Positions 21,988 through 33,952 of a DNA stretch of 64,000 nt are shown here, in pieces; position 1 is the first letter of the stretch, and each line of letters begins with the position of its first letter. A program made the position numbers and the translations under genes. The stretch comes from Ciona savignyi (lineage: Eukaryota; Chordata; Ascidiacea; Phlebobranchia; Cionidae). The stretch spans positions 177,358 through 241,357 of the forward strand of contig CH003282.1 of the NCBI GenBank assembly GCA_000149265.1, read 5' to 3'. The notes beneath the pieces are model-generated. The model was not told the origin of the DNA and did no database searches. It saw only the letters and a program-made list of their open reading frames with translations.

Positions 21988-23717
21988 TTATTTCGTGTTC
22001 CACGGAAGCAAACGATACTGCCAATCAATGTGAGAAAATATAAAGAAAAGGTAACCAAACATGCCTTTAACGTCATTAATAGATACAGATACTTGAATTA
22101 TTCTTATTTGGTTAAGGAGTGTGGCAAACAAAACAAAAGTAATGTATGTTAAAAGGGTGAGACTGGCGGTGGACATAATCAACCGTTTTATCAAGTGCCT
22201 TGTTAATTTTTCACTTGAGCGTTGGCTATTTTCGCTTCGGTGGTTTGCAAGTCCAACACTGTTCCGGTTGCTAATAATCGGATAAAGCATTAACCCAACA
22301 AATCCTAGTTCACTGACTGTTACGTAAAGACAAGCACCAATAACATTTTCAACTACGCTCAGTGGGCCATTGTTTTCGTCAAAGCAGCAACCTACCGGGC
22401 TGCGATGAGCCTTAGAAATAAGCGATTGCATAATACACCAACCTACTATGGTAAAAAGAGCAAGTATAAGATAAACCCAATTAACCACAACTATTAAGTT
22501 GGTTTTGAAATATTTAAAAGTACTTTCCGTGTAAAGAAACATCTGCCTAGACCAAACCATAGCAAAAAGTAACATATAAATGACTGTGTCTAATGCAGGA
22601 TAAGAGATGACCGTAATCTGGCATATCAGATCTGTGGTGGTACCAAAAAGGATATCAAGGATTTTTACCAAGTTCTTTAACACTGCCAAGGTAGAATATA
22701 GTGGGATGGTGTTTCTTCCGAATATCAAATAATTATTCTTCGTCTCTGTAATGACAATCATTGATTTATACGCTGTGTGGTATCATCCGGATATGTACAT
22801 ATTGCAGGTATTTTTATGAGGGTTAGGATTATGACCAGAAATGTTTTTATTTAATAACCACCATGAGGCCCATTAATATTCCCTGCGAGGGCACCCCACT
22901 GGGCAAAGCACCGAACAGTTACCGCCTTCATTGCCTGAACCCAGCGGAATAATGGGTTCTACCAAATTGAAGGAACGTGTCTATCATATACAACACACTG
23001 CAATAGCTCCGGTATCTCGAGGATGGGCGCGAGGTGATCTGACGATTGCCCGTGTGATAACCCCCTTGGTTTTCCCATTCACGGGGATAAACATGAACAT
23101 CCTATCCTATCCTATTCATGTACATACGATTTGGCTGGGTTTGTTACAAAGTGTTCGTAACGTGTTGAAACACGCTGCAAAAGCTTGCTTCACCAACTTG
23201 TGGTCACAAGTTGTAAATATCTCCCTTCGTTTATCCATATCGTCCCAAATTAAACGTATTAACTTATACAAAGAAGTGTATAAATTTTTGGGATAATAAG
23301 CTTCAATTTTAATCGAGAGTTGGACTCCAAAAATCAGAATAAAAGTATCTTAAACGCCTAGACGAAGTACATATTTAAATTGACTAAGCTACTATTTATG
23401 CGTTACTTATTTTATGCGTTACTTTACTATTTATGCGTTACTTTATAAAATAACACATATTGGTTTTGTTGTTTTTTTGCTATACATTTAAATTTACCTT
23501 GTACAATTCGCCGAACGGCCCTTGATTTTAGCTCATACTTCACCGCCGCAGCCAGTAAATAAACGTGAAGCAGCAATAGCACAACGGTGACCGTTGTAGT
23601 AGAAATCCAGACTGCAGAATCAAATGGAATTTTGAAAGTCGAATTCGCACCTCTATTGTCCACAAAGCAATCTAAGTTGTCAGTTCCATTTTGGTAAGAT
23701 TCGTTGCTACCCGGCAT
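21988..23717 (-). CDS. Orphan seven-transmembrane receptor-like protein
   Basis: Two exons, 23498-23717 and 21988-22772, join in phase (CAAG|GTAAAT donor, CACACAG|CG acceptor) to 334 residues. The start is the first true ATG (MPGSNESYQNG) at 23715-23717; the frame is open a little further but without ATG. The N-terminus is short, extracellular in style, with three N-glycosylation sequons (NES, NGT, NST). Seven hydrophobic segments can be counted: VWISTTTVTVVLLLLHVYLL in exon 1, then stretches around STLAVLKNL, SYPALDTVIYMLLFAMVW, LIVVVNWVYLILALF, ACLYVTVSELGFVGLMLYPI, MSTASLTLLTYITFVLFATL and GMFGYLFFIFS. A WSRQ motif follows helix 3. It has no DRY, CWxP or NPxxY motif, so it is not an ordinary rhodopsin-class GPCR. 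I do not recognise the family. The 725-bp intron contains a truncated SINE. Confidence 0.7.
22927..23121 (+). repeat. 5'-truncated SINE in the 7TM gene intron
   Basis: Starts within the body at ATTGCCTGAACCCAGCGGA and runs to a well-kept tail of three ATCCT-type pentamers. It is antisense to the host gene. Confidence 0.85.
23392..23446. repeat. Short tandem repeat, ~16-23 bp unit
   Basis: Three copies of a TATTTATGCGTTACTT-like unit lie in the region just beyond the donor of 7TM exon 1. Confidence 0.6.
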
Positions 23718-23999
23718 ACTGACAGCTGATGAAAACCTCAACACTCTTAACTGCTATTTTCGAGCAGACCAAAATCATTATAAACCAGAGAGCGTAGGGT
23801 TAGTTAATCCTTTAAATTGCCAAAACTGTGACTAATTTGAGCAGCTTAATTAAATAATTGGGGATGTGCTTGCGTAAGGTATAGAATTACACATCCCGAT
23901 TGTGGCCTCCGCCTGCACTTTGGCTAAATATATATTTTTCACTAAAATGATAACTCCAATTGTGTAGGCGGTTGTGTGTCTGAATTGTTAATAAGACCG

Positions 24000-24543
24000 A
24001 TTAATGTTGGGAGTAAAGCACCCCCCCTTTGGTTTCGGTAAAAAAAAACCACCTCGATAACACGACCACCTCATTATCAAGACCACTTTAGTGCGGTCCC
24101 AAATAATTTACTATGGTAATGCATTGCATTTTGTTTCAATAACGCGACCACCCCGGTTTCCAGACCAGGACCGCCATACTTTGGTCCAAAACTTCAAATT
24201 TAACTCCGCTTATGTGACCACATGTGCTAAATAACTTGCCTTTGTCACCAAAATAACAAGGATAAATTTATTTTATGATAAAAACTATAAGAATAAATGA
24301 GCGCACACAAAAAAATGTGGCAAACCGAACTGAATCCTACAATCTAAACTTTGGTATTAAATTCATTCTGCAGTATCTGATAAAAAATAATGGCATTTGG
24401 TATAAATATAGTAAAAAATGCAGACGTTTAAGCTGCATATGACGACAACTTGCTACAATCAAAATTCACTAACACGACCACCCCGCTAAAGCGACCGCTT
24501 GATCACGGTCCCGTAGGTGGTCAGGTAAGCGGGGTTCCACTGT
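24000..24543 (+). mobile_element. Decayed pogo/Tigger-like DNA transposon fragment
   Basis: The right end GTAAGCGGGGTTCCACTGTA is the inverse of the CAGTGGAACCCCGC-type terminus common in pogo/Tigger elements, with a TA at the end. TAACACGACCACC-like motifs recur three times inside, and CGGTCCC twice. The matching left terminus is not visible, so this is truncated or diverged. Confidence 0.45.
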
Positions 24544-25091
24544 AGTTTGCCTTGACTAAGGGCACAATCGTCTATGTAGTAGGCGATTTCGACTTTTAAG
24601 GTGAATGTTGATAACTGTCGACGCTCTTACCGATTGAACTTTAACTGGCCTGACAACCATGTATTTTCGTTGGCTAACAGCGTCCAAATCATATACAGAC
24701 CAAAATATAAAAACGGCCCATTACTTAAGTGGTCTGGTCACGCATATAGTAAACATGATTTCGCATTACATCCCAGTGAACAAGTGTAAGAAGGATATAG
24801 GTTTTCGATAGAATTTTAATATAACCGACGTATGGGATAGACAACATCAACTAATGCAGGCTGTGGGGTCGAAGTCGAAACCAGTTGGTGGCTATACGAG
24901 TCAGTCCCTTGAGTATGGTACTTCGACTCGCACCAGATTAAGTTCGACAACGCACCAGATTAGGTTCCACAACAAAAAAACGTAAGATTTTAAAGAGGAC
25001 TTGATCGTCAAAAATTTAAAGAAGTAAATAAACAAGGAAATATAACCGATATGAGGATGCCCAAAATCAGACTCTCGGCACTCGAGATCTT

Positions 25092-25182
25092 GCAAAAATT
25101 AAATACTATAAGAGCTCAAAACCCGTTCTTGCTAACGAGCCCAGCATTATTAGTTCGAAACTTATCTCGGTTAAAAAAAACG
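25092..25182 (+). repeat. Second tRNA-like SINE, 3' part
   Basis: Shares CTAACGAGCCCAG and GTTCGAAACTTATCTCGGTT with the copy at 55365-55487; the tRNA-like head is lost. Confidence 0.4.
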
Positions 25183-25689
25183 TTAAAAGAATAGGTATGC
25201 AGTTCATTGCTAATATATTGTTTATTAACAATACATTACAAAAAATGAATCCTAACAATTACGACAAATTTTCGTTTTGATTTCGTATTTCTTGCGTTAC
25301 AGTTGTAGTTAGTCCACTTGCGTTTTCCCATTCTCGGGGATGGCACAAGAATATTTCTTTTTTGGGTCATTTCAATTGTATAGCAATGTGTAATCAACGT
25401 GCCCATGGACACATGTACACAACCGCCAGGGACAAGTTTCGATTCGGTAAACCTTTGGCTGTAACCCGATGCACTATCCCAACAAGCTATTTGGTCGGAA
25501 AGGTATTTACTTGATCCTGGCTTTTGGATGTGCTCTGTGGCAATGCTTCGATTTCCATGGGCAAAAATCGGTCTTGGTGTTAAAACAGACTTCTATCTTT
25601 TATTTCATGCTATAATACCAAGTTATGTTTAAAGTACGTTCATAACGACGAGATAGTGATGTTAAAAGTTCGGCAATTCAACATATCAA

Positions 25690-25816
25690 ACAATATTTTT
25701 TATCGGTTTAGGTTTCAAACCATTGATGGTTCGAAATGCCTCGTCACCAAGATCGTTTTTATTATAGAATTGTTATATGTATCGGTCGCGTTAACCATTT
25801 GGCCACACGACCGTTC
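25690..25816 (-). repeat. Second tRNA-like SINE family, copy
   Basis: The reverse strand gives CGGTCGTGTGGCCAAATGGT, TAACGCGACCGATACATAT, ATAAAAACGATC and a B-box-like TTTCGAACC about 110 bases from the head. Confidence 0.55.
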
Positions 25817-26039
25817 AATCATATTTCGTGTTACTGTTTCGCCTTACCGGACCATGGTATCGATGTGGCAAATGAGTTAATCGATAAAACCTTGTACGAT
25901 AAAAACTAAAAATGAAACTATGCTTTCTGGTTTGCCTATTTTTTTCCTTTTACTTGATTTTAATTAAATAATAATCCTATGCAAGTTGTTTTGCATCAAC
26001 GCAAACTAACTCAGGAGTTTCAAAAAAATGTGATGACTT

Positions 26040-27167
26040 AAACGCTCCCCGAATGCTCCTTACACGCTTGACCGTTTTCAGAGTAAGCACGTGACCAGCC
26101 TTTCTCTCTTTATTTTCTCTCTCAGCAAATCGCGTCTCTGTTATTTTCGCCCTCCATGCCGCGTTTTATTTCTTCTTTCACGCCTGCGTAAGCGAGAAAA
26201 TGATTATCCGGTTAATTTAAATATTGTAATAAACTAGAAATACATACCTACTTAAGGTAAATGTCTGTAGAGAGAATATTACAGTTTATTAAAGGTCAAA
26301 TGGACGAAAGGGCGCGAGACCGAACGTGCGAAAATGGCCTTCCTACTCACGGAGAGAACAGGCGCCATCTTGCTCGAGAGAAAGAGAGACGAAGTTGGCG
26401 AGAAGGAGCGCTGTCATTTTTAAACTAAAACACAGTAAAAGTTGATTATTAATTAGAAATAGATTTGTTATTAGTTATTACCAAAATCTTATAAGATATA
26501 TTTAGTAAAAAAGCAGATACAAAGTAGAGTGTATAGCTACGAACGTAACGTTAAATGGACAGTCAGGTTGTGGCGAAGGTTGGCGTTCTCTTTGTTAACG
26601 CGAGGGCGCGGCGCATTTCTCCTTTGTTTGCGGGTGCAGGTCTCTCCGAGGCTCTTTAGTTCTGCGCGTTATGAGTCAGAGGATGGAAAAGTAAAAGCGC
26701 CGGAGCACGCTCTGCAGATGCATCCCCGAGTGAGAAAAAAAGAAACAACAAGAAAGTAAAACGGAGGGAGCTTCTCTATTTCTGGGCCCTGCCTCCGTAA
26801 AAAATGATCTGTTTACACTCAGCTCAGTGCACGTGCTTTTTGAGAGCAGTGTAAGAATGTATACATATTCAAACCAAAAAATAACATGAAACAATTGATG
26901 ATACGGTTTTATTCGTTCTCATCGCACAAGCAACTATTGTTAACGAGGTATAACGCACAAATATACAAACAATTGACTAATTGGCCGCCTTTACCAATAT
27001 TACTTGATTATGAATGGCACTACTTGCCATTAAAATATTCATATTTATGTTGCTTGTTACACTTTATTACTTCTATAGATTTATTTCATTTTAGGTAGCC
27101 TAGGCTATCTTGTGATTACCAAAGCTGGACTTTAAAAACGTGTTTTTTAATTTCAAAAACAAATCCA
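26040..27167 (+). promoter_or_regulatory. Probable promoter and 5' leader of the zinc-finger gene
   Basis: GC- and CpG-richer than its surroundings, with pyrimidine runs (TTTCTCTCTTTATTTTCTCT), a CACGTG E-box near 26088, and GGCGCCATCTTGC near 26369, which contains the YY1-type GCCATCTTG element often found at start sites. No TATA box is evident. The exact start site and any non-coding first exon cannot be fixed from sequence. Confidence 0.35.
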
Positions 27168-30100
27168 ATGAATATGCTGGCTGGACCAAACCAGTCTGGG
27201 GTGTACACTGTCAGCATTAACCCCTCCGTAGCCACCCATGTGATTACCCAGCCAAGTGGGGTCCCTGTGCCCCCACTAAGCATAATTACTCAGCCCAACC
27301 AACAAATCGCACAGCGAAGAATGCCACAAATAATGCAAGCTGGTCAGGTGGTTAATCTTTCTTCACCTGTGAGGACTACAACTCAAGTTACAAAGCCCTA
27401 CACTTGCACCCATTGCCAGAAAACATTGAGTTCAAGGTAAAACCACATAATTCCTTCACTACTTAACATATAAACATAGCGTAAGTGGTTAACTTACGTA
27501 CATAATTTAGCAAAAACAATAATTGCTGAGCATATGTCTTTTACTTTTATATATAGCAACAATTAAAAGGCTTGTACTTTGTGCTTAACAATGCACTTTT
27601 ACCATCTATTTATAAGGTAATTAAGTTGTCGATTTTTAATGCTGACTGGATAAAGTGGATAGATCCATGCTGCATAAAATAAAAAATTGAAACCAGCTAC
27701 TAAATAGTCGGTTTTGACAAAATTGCAGCAATATCTCTATTATTCAACACACTGCAAAAGCTGTAGTAAACCTACCATATGAATGTGTTATTTTTTTATT
27801 TTTTTCCATGTTATATTCATTATGTATTGTTGCATATGGAGAGAAAAATATGTGTGTTGTTTATGATTCACACAATCCTTCAATTTAGTAGAACCCATTA
27901 ATCTGCTGGGTTCAGGCAATGTCCGTTAAGTGCCTTGCCCAAGGACACAACGGATTAGCTAGCGACCAGTTTCGTCTCTGCAACCCTTTAGCTGAAAGAC
28001 GACGCACTAAACCTACAGACTAACCCGTCCGACTAAACCACTAGACCCCACCAGACTAAAAAAATTTAATCCAGGGTACTTTAATATTTCAAGTCTTTGG
28101 CAAGTAACATTTATAAAACCCATCAGGTACAACGTAGTTCGACATGAAAAGATCTGCAAATCGAACACAGCTGCGCAAAACCTGCAACAAGATCAACCCC
28201 AACTGCCCCAATCCCAACAGCCTCACCAACAACAGCCAGCCCACCAGCAGCAAATGGATGTGAAGACTCCCTTTCAATGCTACTTCTGCCACAAAACTGG
28301 ATTCTCCAGCCAAGAGAGTGTTAGCAAACACCAGAAAAAATGCAAGGTAATAGATCTGAACATTAATATACGTTCAATAATATTTGCAGATAGTCATTAA
28401 CAGCATATGCAGTAAGCCCTTTCATGGACCTCACACTATTTTTTTGTTTTATAATTATTATGGCAGCAAATTGAAACAGTCAATGCTGAGGGGGTTATTT
28501 TTTTCGCATTCTTTCTAGCATTTACCCATATTCATTCCAGTTTTTATAGTGACTTGTTTAACAACATATTTTGTTCCATTGCTAACAACAATATTATATC
28601 AAATGTTGTTTGCATATTATGAATGTAAAAGTTAATATAAAACTAACCTAAAAATATTATTTTGTTATTCAGAACAACCCATCGAATCAAGTCCAGCGAG
28701 AGCATCATGAGCATGGCCGCCGTGTACACATCTGTAAATATTGTGCCAAGGAGTTCAGTACAAAGTGGAACGTTATTCGCCATGAGAGGTTGTTCCACAG
28801 TCCAAACGACCCAATAATCGTGCCACAATCTGTCGCCAACGGACTCGCGGTCACGGTGGCGCCTGTAGCACCTGTCGGTAAACCAGAAAGGTATTGAAAT
28901 TAGTGTTGTGTTTTATGTGTTACTACAGTTTTTATGCGATTTCAATAGATCAAGGCAAAATTTGTCAAGTGCTTTGAAGTACACAACCATATCAGATTGA
29001 AAATCCAACTACTGTTATCTTAGACCACATTATAAAAATGTTAAACCAGTAATCACAAATTACTGCTGGTCTGGCTGTCTGAAGTACACTGTTCGTGAGC
29101 GGTATGGGACTTTTAATCCTAACCTCGGATATTTCGCTTTTATTCTAAATAAGAGCAATAAAGACACCCGTGATTATATCTTCTGAATAAGAAGCAGTAC
29201 TCATAGTATGACTTGCAATTGCGTTTTAATACAACCTGTACGCAGTTTAATTACTCAAGCATTGTCAGAGTCTTTTTTATAAATCAAGTCCAGTCAATAA
29301 AGGCAGTTTGCAAACATTAAGTGCACTTTTAAATGTTTGGTAAATTTGAAATTAAACAAGAAAGCTTACTGGTGGTGTCCCTTACGACTAAATCAACTTC
29401 ACCTTTAGGTATTGTCGTTTCTGTGGGAACTACTTTAGTTCCAAATACAACGCAATTCGACACGAAAAGATTTGCACAAGAATAAACGACAACTCATCTT
29501 CACAAGAACAATCTGTGTCTATTCAAAAACCGATACAAGTAAGTTCAGCAGAAAATATACCATTGAATTTGACTTTGCATCATAAAAAAATGGTGTAAAT
29601 CAGGGCTGTGCAACCCAACACACAAACATGGACATGCCAATTTATTTCATAACCCATTCTCATGCCTACATTTGGCAATGTATGTTTAATTGCTATTGTG
29701 ACGCAGACAAAAATCCAATTTGTTATCATTGTTGGGATTGGTCTTTTGTATTCTGAAAAACAATGGACTGTGTAACAAACCTTGGCTTTCACCATTGTAT
29801 TTTAACAAAAGATCACATGCCATTTTTATTTTGCTACATGTTGGCCATCTCTGGTATACAAGATGCAGCAAGCAGCTTTCCTTGTTCAAAATAGAAGATT
29901 TCAATGGGCCACTTTAAAATTGCAATTAAGAGTTATTATTAAACGAATCCGGCCAATTTGTGAGCATGTGGTATTCTGATGAATTCCTGCCGCATTACCA
30001 ACTGTCAATTTTCCAATGGCGAAAAGTTTATCTCCAAATTCTAATACCTCAACATGACCGGATTTATTGATGCTTCATTTCCTGCACTTACGACCAAAAA

Positions 30101-33100
30101 TATAAATTTACATTGCCCTGTTCCCATTATTTGATCATTGTGTTGAATTGAATCAGACATTTCCGCAATTCGGAAGAAAATATATGTAATACGGCAGTGG
30201 TTTACATTAAAAAGCATTGGTAAATGGTCAATTCTCTAAACATCTCATTGCATATAAAGTCCCAATATTTCCCCAAGGTCACAAGCAACCCGTCAACAGT
30301 CCAATCGATGACGTTGACGCTTCCCACAACCGAACAACACCAAGTCATCAATCAACAACAACTCTTGCAACAACAACTATCGCAGCAACAACCCCAACAA
30401 CAGCTGCAGCAAGCTCAGGCAAACATACAGACACACCAGCAACAACAGCAGAACAACTTGCAGCCACAACAACAGCAACAACAAAGGCAACAAGTGATTC
30501 CACAACAGGTAAATATCAGGATATCCGCATTTTCTCTCATGGATAGGAATCACAAGCGCATTATATTACATGCAATCTTCAGATTTTGCCTACAGTCTAG
30601 TTGCTATTGTACTGTGTTGAATATAATGGTATTCTGTGACAGTTCTGTCCTTAATACCATTACACCACTTGCCACTTGATTAAGGAAACATTCAAGTACC
30701 TTGCTCAATGACGCAACTAATTAGTCGCGAGGGGCACCTGATGTACATGTCAGTTCAATCTATTATGGTAGGGTGTGATAATGAGGCATATGCACTATAA
30801 ATGTACAGACACACAAATCAAACTGTTTATTAGAAAATAATTAATCTTTTTCACAATTAGAAGTATGCAAACCCAGCTTTATATGTACTTTTCATTGTCC
30901 GCACTTGATATGGTTGCGCAGTGTGCACTATGCTTTACATCACTAAAATAGCTTCTGGTGTTAATCTATTTGTGTAAACTACTGAAAACTTTCTGCAACT
31001 TTTCTGCAAGTTAATTCCTGACCCTTTTTATTAAACTCTATATGTTAACCACTTTTTGGGTATTTCTAAGTATTTAACAAATGGCGTTCAGGATTTATCA
31101 AATAGTAAATCAGTTTAAATATTTAGTAGCTCATAGCTGGCCTAGAATATGTACGCAAAACCAGATTAGGCTACTGCACTCAAATTATTAAATGAACATT
31201 TAATGCTTTTTTCTTTGGTTAATGACCCACACCCTCATTGTTCTAACAAATAATCATGAAGCAGCCTTCACAAAACTTGTAGGTTGCTAAAGTTACATTT
31301 GCTAGACTCCACTAAATTCCCACCCACCACAGACGATGGTACTGATTGAGCCACACTCCACACCCTACCATGTGTGCAAGTACTGCAACAAGCAATTCTC
31401 AACAAGATGCGAACCGATTGGACTCACAAACCCGGGATTACCCAATGGTCAAACAGTAGCCACGGTGACTGGTCAACACATGCAGCTCCCGATTTGCTCT
31501 TCAACAGGCCCCCTTGGCCTGGTAACCCCAGTTATGGCTTCCCTCCCGCAAGTTGTAAGTTTATATGAATAGGATTAATGTATAAATTGTGTTTTCTAAT
31601 GTATAAATTTGGGTTTGTATATATGAGGAAACTTGTTGATTTGCCAGGGGAGCAAAATTGCATCATTATGATCTAATGTTCGTTTTGCGAGTTTTAATTC
31701 AGGATCTTGTAAAGGACATAACAATCAAGCGTTAGTTATGTAGATATAGGTATTAAATCTGTGGAACCAGGGATAAAAATTTTACTCTAGTGCTTTTAAT
31801 TATAAGATTTCGGTAGGATGGGTATTCCTGTTTAATCTTTGTAAATGAAAAAAGCGAGTGGTGTTATCACATTGGGTTAGATGTTGCTTCACTTAAAACC
31901 CATTAATCCACTAGATCAGTGATTCCCAACCGCGGCTCCCAGCTAGCCTTCTTGCGGCTCTCATTGACCTTTGAAAATCCCTTAAAAATATAAGAATCTG
32001 ATTCTAATAATAAAAAAATTAAATTAGTATTCTAAAATTACCCTTGCTTAGTTTGAAGGCTAGGAAAAGAGTTTTTAGTTCATAGTTAAGGTTAGAGGCA
32101 AGGAAAGTTGTGAACAGGCTGCTATTGTTACGTCACTGTTTTCTTAAAGCAGTGTGTTTTCATGTTTTCATGAGTGTTTTCATGCGGCTCCATACGTATT
32201 CTAAAATTTGAAATTTGGCCCCGACACTAAAAAAGGTTGGGAACCACTGCACTAGATCCAGGCAATATCCAGTAAGTGCCTTGCCCAAGGGTCACAACTG
32301 ACTAACTTGCAACCCATTTAGAATGCAAGTCTTTGAGTAAAAAACATATAAACCATGAAGAGTTTTTTTGATTAATAACCTGGTCTTATATTTCAAGGCG
32401 TTTGTTCAACCACCTTTGCAACAACTCCATCAAACACAAGCCATGATTCAACATCAGCAGTCACATTTGCAACAAGAGAAACTGCAGGGCACTCAACAAA
32501 ATCATCAACACACCCAACAAATCAATATTCAACATCTGAATATTCAACAACAACCAAGAATTCAACAACAACAACAGCAGCAGCAGCACATTAGACAACA
32601 GCTGCAGCCAACACAGCAACAACAACAACAACAACACCATCAGCAACAGGAGCAACCACAGAGCGCGCAACAAACAGAAAGACCACACGCGTGCAAATAC
32701 TGCGAGAAACACTTCGCCACCAAGTGGTACCTCGACCAGCATGAGAAGATCCACACGGGGGAGGCAGACATGTGCAAGCAGTGCGGGAAGTACTTCGTAA
32801 CCCGCTGGCACTTAGACAAGCACATGAGAGTCCACATGTCTGGGGGCTCTAATGCGTCGAAGCGGGCGAAGAAAGAGACAGAATCGCCGTCAACAGCAAC
32901 AATGCAAACGAACCCGGCAAACTCGCATGTCCGACAAGTCCCAGCGATCGAGTTCCCACAACAGATCCTCGTCGAACCCCCATCAACCTCGATTCGCCAG
33001 ATTATCTCTTCCACTTCGACGGTTACCGTGAGCAGTGTTGCAGAACAGGCGACCACCCGTGTCGTGTCCGCATCGTACCCACACCCCACCGACGGGACCC

Positions 33101-33243
33101 AGGTATTCCTACAAACGATGAGTCAACAAATGCCCCAGGAAAACCCGGGGGTTAACGTGTCGAGGGAAAACAACGAACAACATTCGAACCAAGATAATAA
33201 AAACCAGCAGCATCCTCACCCCATGTCAATTTCTTACTCATAA
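27168..33243 (+). CDS. Glutamine-rich C2H2/C2HC zinc-finger protein
   Basis: Seven exons, 27168-27436, 28127-28346, 28673-28890, 29409-29538, 30278-30508, 31333-31554 and 32398-33243, join in phase to 711 residues. Six full fingers are visible: CTHCQKTLSSRYNVVRHEKIC (split by intron 1), CYFCHKTGFSSQESVSKHQK, CKYCAKEFSTKWNVIRHERL, CRFCGNYFSSKYNAIRHEKI, CKYCEKHFATKWYLDQHEKI and CKQCGKYFVTRWHLDKHMRV. Three end in Cys rather than His (C2HC). A further half finger, CKYCNKQFSTR in exon 6, lacks its histidines. Exons 2, 5 and 7 are rich in glutamine from mixed CAA/CAG runs, as in transcriptional activators. The product is probably a nuclear DNA- or RNA-binding regulator; targets cannot be told from sequence. 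The start is the first ATG of an exon with MNMLAGPNQSG. Confidence 0.82.
27852..28042 (-). repeat. SINE copy in zinc-finger intron 1
   Basis: Retains ATTAATCTGCTGGGTTCAGG, GCCTTGCCCAAGGACACAAC and TAGCTAGCGACCAGTTTCG, with a diverged tRNA-like head. It is antisense to the gene and ends 84 bases before exon 2. Confidence 0.75.
31811..32330 (-). repeat. Old SINE split by a hAT insertion
   Basis: The left part (31811-31916, with TAGGATGGGTATTCCTG and CCCATTAATCCACTAGAT) and right part (32258 onward, CCAGGCAATATCC and GTGCCTTGCCCAAGGGTCAC) are consecutive segments of the same SINE once the 333-bp element at 31917-32249 and one target copy are ignored. Confidence 0.75.
31917..32249. mobile_element. 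hAT-type MITE nested in a SINE
   Basis: Starts CAGTGATTCCCAACCGCGG and ends GGTTGGGAACCACTG, an inverted repeat with one mismatch in 15. It is flanked by perfect 8-bp duplications CACTAGAT (31909-31916 and 32250-32257). It is 333 bp with no coding capacity. It lies in intron 31555-32397 of the zinc-finger gene. Confidence 0.92.
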
Positions 33244-33336
33244 CGTTTGTTGAAGTAAATGAAAATGGCTGTAGATACAAACAAGTAGTACTCGATTAGC
33301 AAATATGCTAGGTAGTATCACTTACAATTACTTTTT

Positions 33337-33480
33337 AATAAATCACTATGTACCTGGGTGACTATTTTTAGCCGAATTAAACTTTTACTTTTTATTGCCG
33401 AATTGTGTCGTTCCTTTAAATGTGTAGTGGTGTCATATATTGTTTGATGAGATCACACTGGATTGCATATTTTAAATAAA
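33337..33480 (+). terminator. Poly(A) signals of the zinc-finger gene
   Basis: Two AATAAA hexamers, at 33337-33342 and 33475-33480, follow the TAA stop at 33241-33243. Either could end the transcript, leaving about 470 bp to the 3' end of the convergent GTPase gene; that gap holds no visible gene. Confidence 0.5.
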
Positions 33481-33952
33481 AACAGATGCTTATCGCCATG
33501 CAGTTTGACTGATTTTCGTTTGGTCCAGCTGATTAATTCTACTGGTAGTGTGTTGAACCGTCAACTGGAGGGTGGTGAGATCACATTCAACTAGCTGCTG
33601 TGGGAAGGATTACACATATTATAGCATTAATGCAAGCTTCCTGCAATCAGGTTAAATTTAATAGCTAATGTGAGACAAATTGTGTTAAATGCTTTACCAG
33701 GGATGAAATAAGCGATAAGATGGCGTGGTATGAATGCAATGCATAGCTTTTATACTACTCAACCAGGAAACAAAACGGAGTCTAAAAGCAGGGAACCCTT
33801 AATCAACACTTATTTCATCCCCAGCTCTAATAATATAATCTTTAGTTTGTATTTAATTTCCGCTCTAGTTTCCTCTTTACCTGAAACAAATTAGACTCTT
33901 GGTACCAATGCATTATCCACTTCATACAAAACAAACATAATAGAAAATAATT

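Larger units (their letters stand above)
23745..26039. other. Intergenic region with decayed elements, no gene
   Basis: Between two divergent genes. It holds a pogo-like transposon remnant (24000-24543) and two copies of the second tRNA-like SINE (25092-25182, 25690-25816). Around 25318-25500 there is an eroded fragment of the main SINE (GTTTTCCCATTCTCGGGGA). Short frames here have no recognisable domains. Confidence 0.5.

Noticed and set aside
30217-30546. Thr/Ala-rich frame of 109 codons
   Set aside because: A frame shadow of the CAA/CAG glutamine exon of the zinc-finger gene.
32461-32811. Leucine-rich minus-strand frame of 116 codons
   Set aside because: Antisense of the polyglutamine run; Leu codons are the complement of CAA/CAG.
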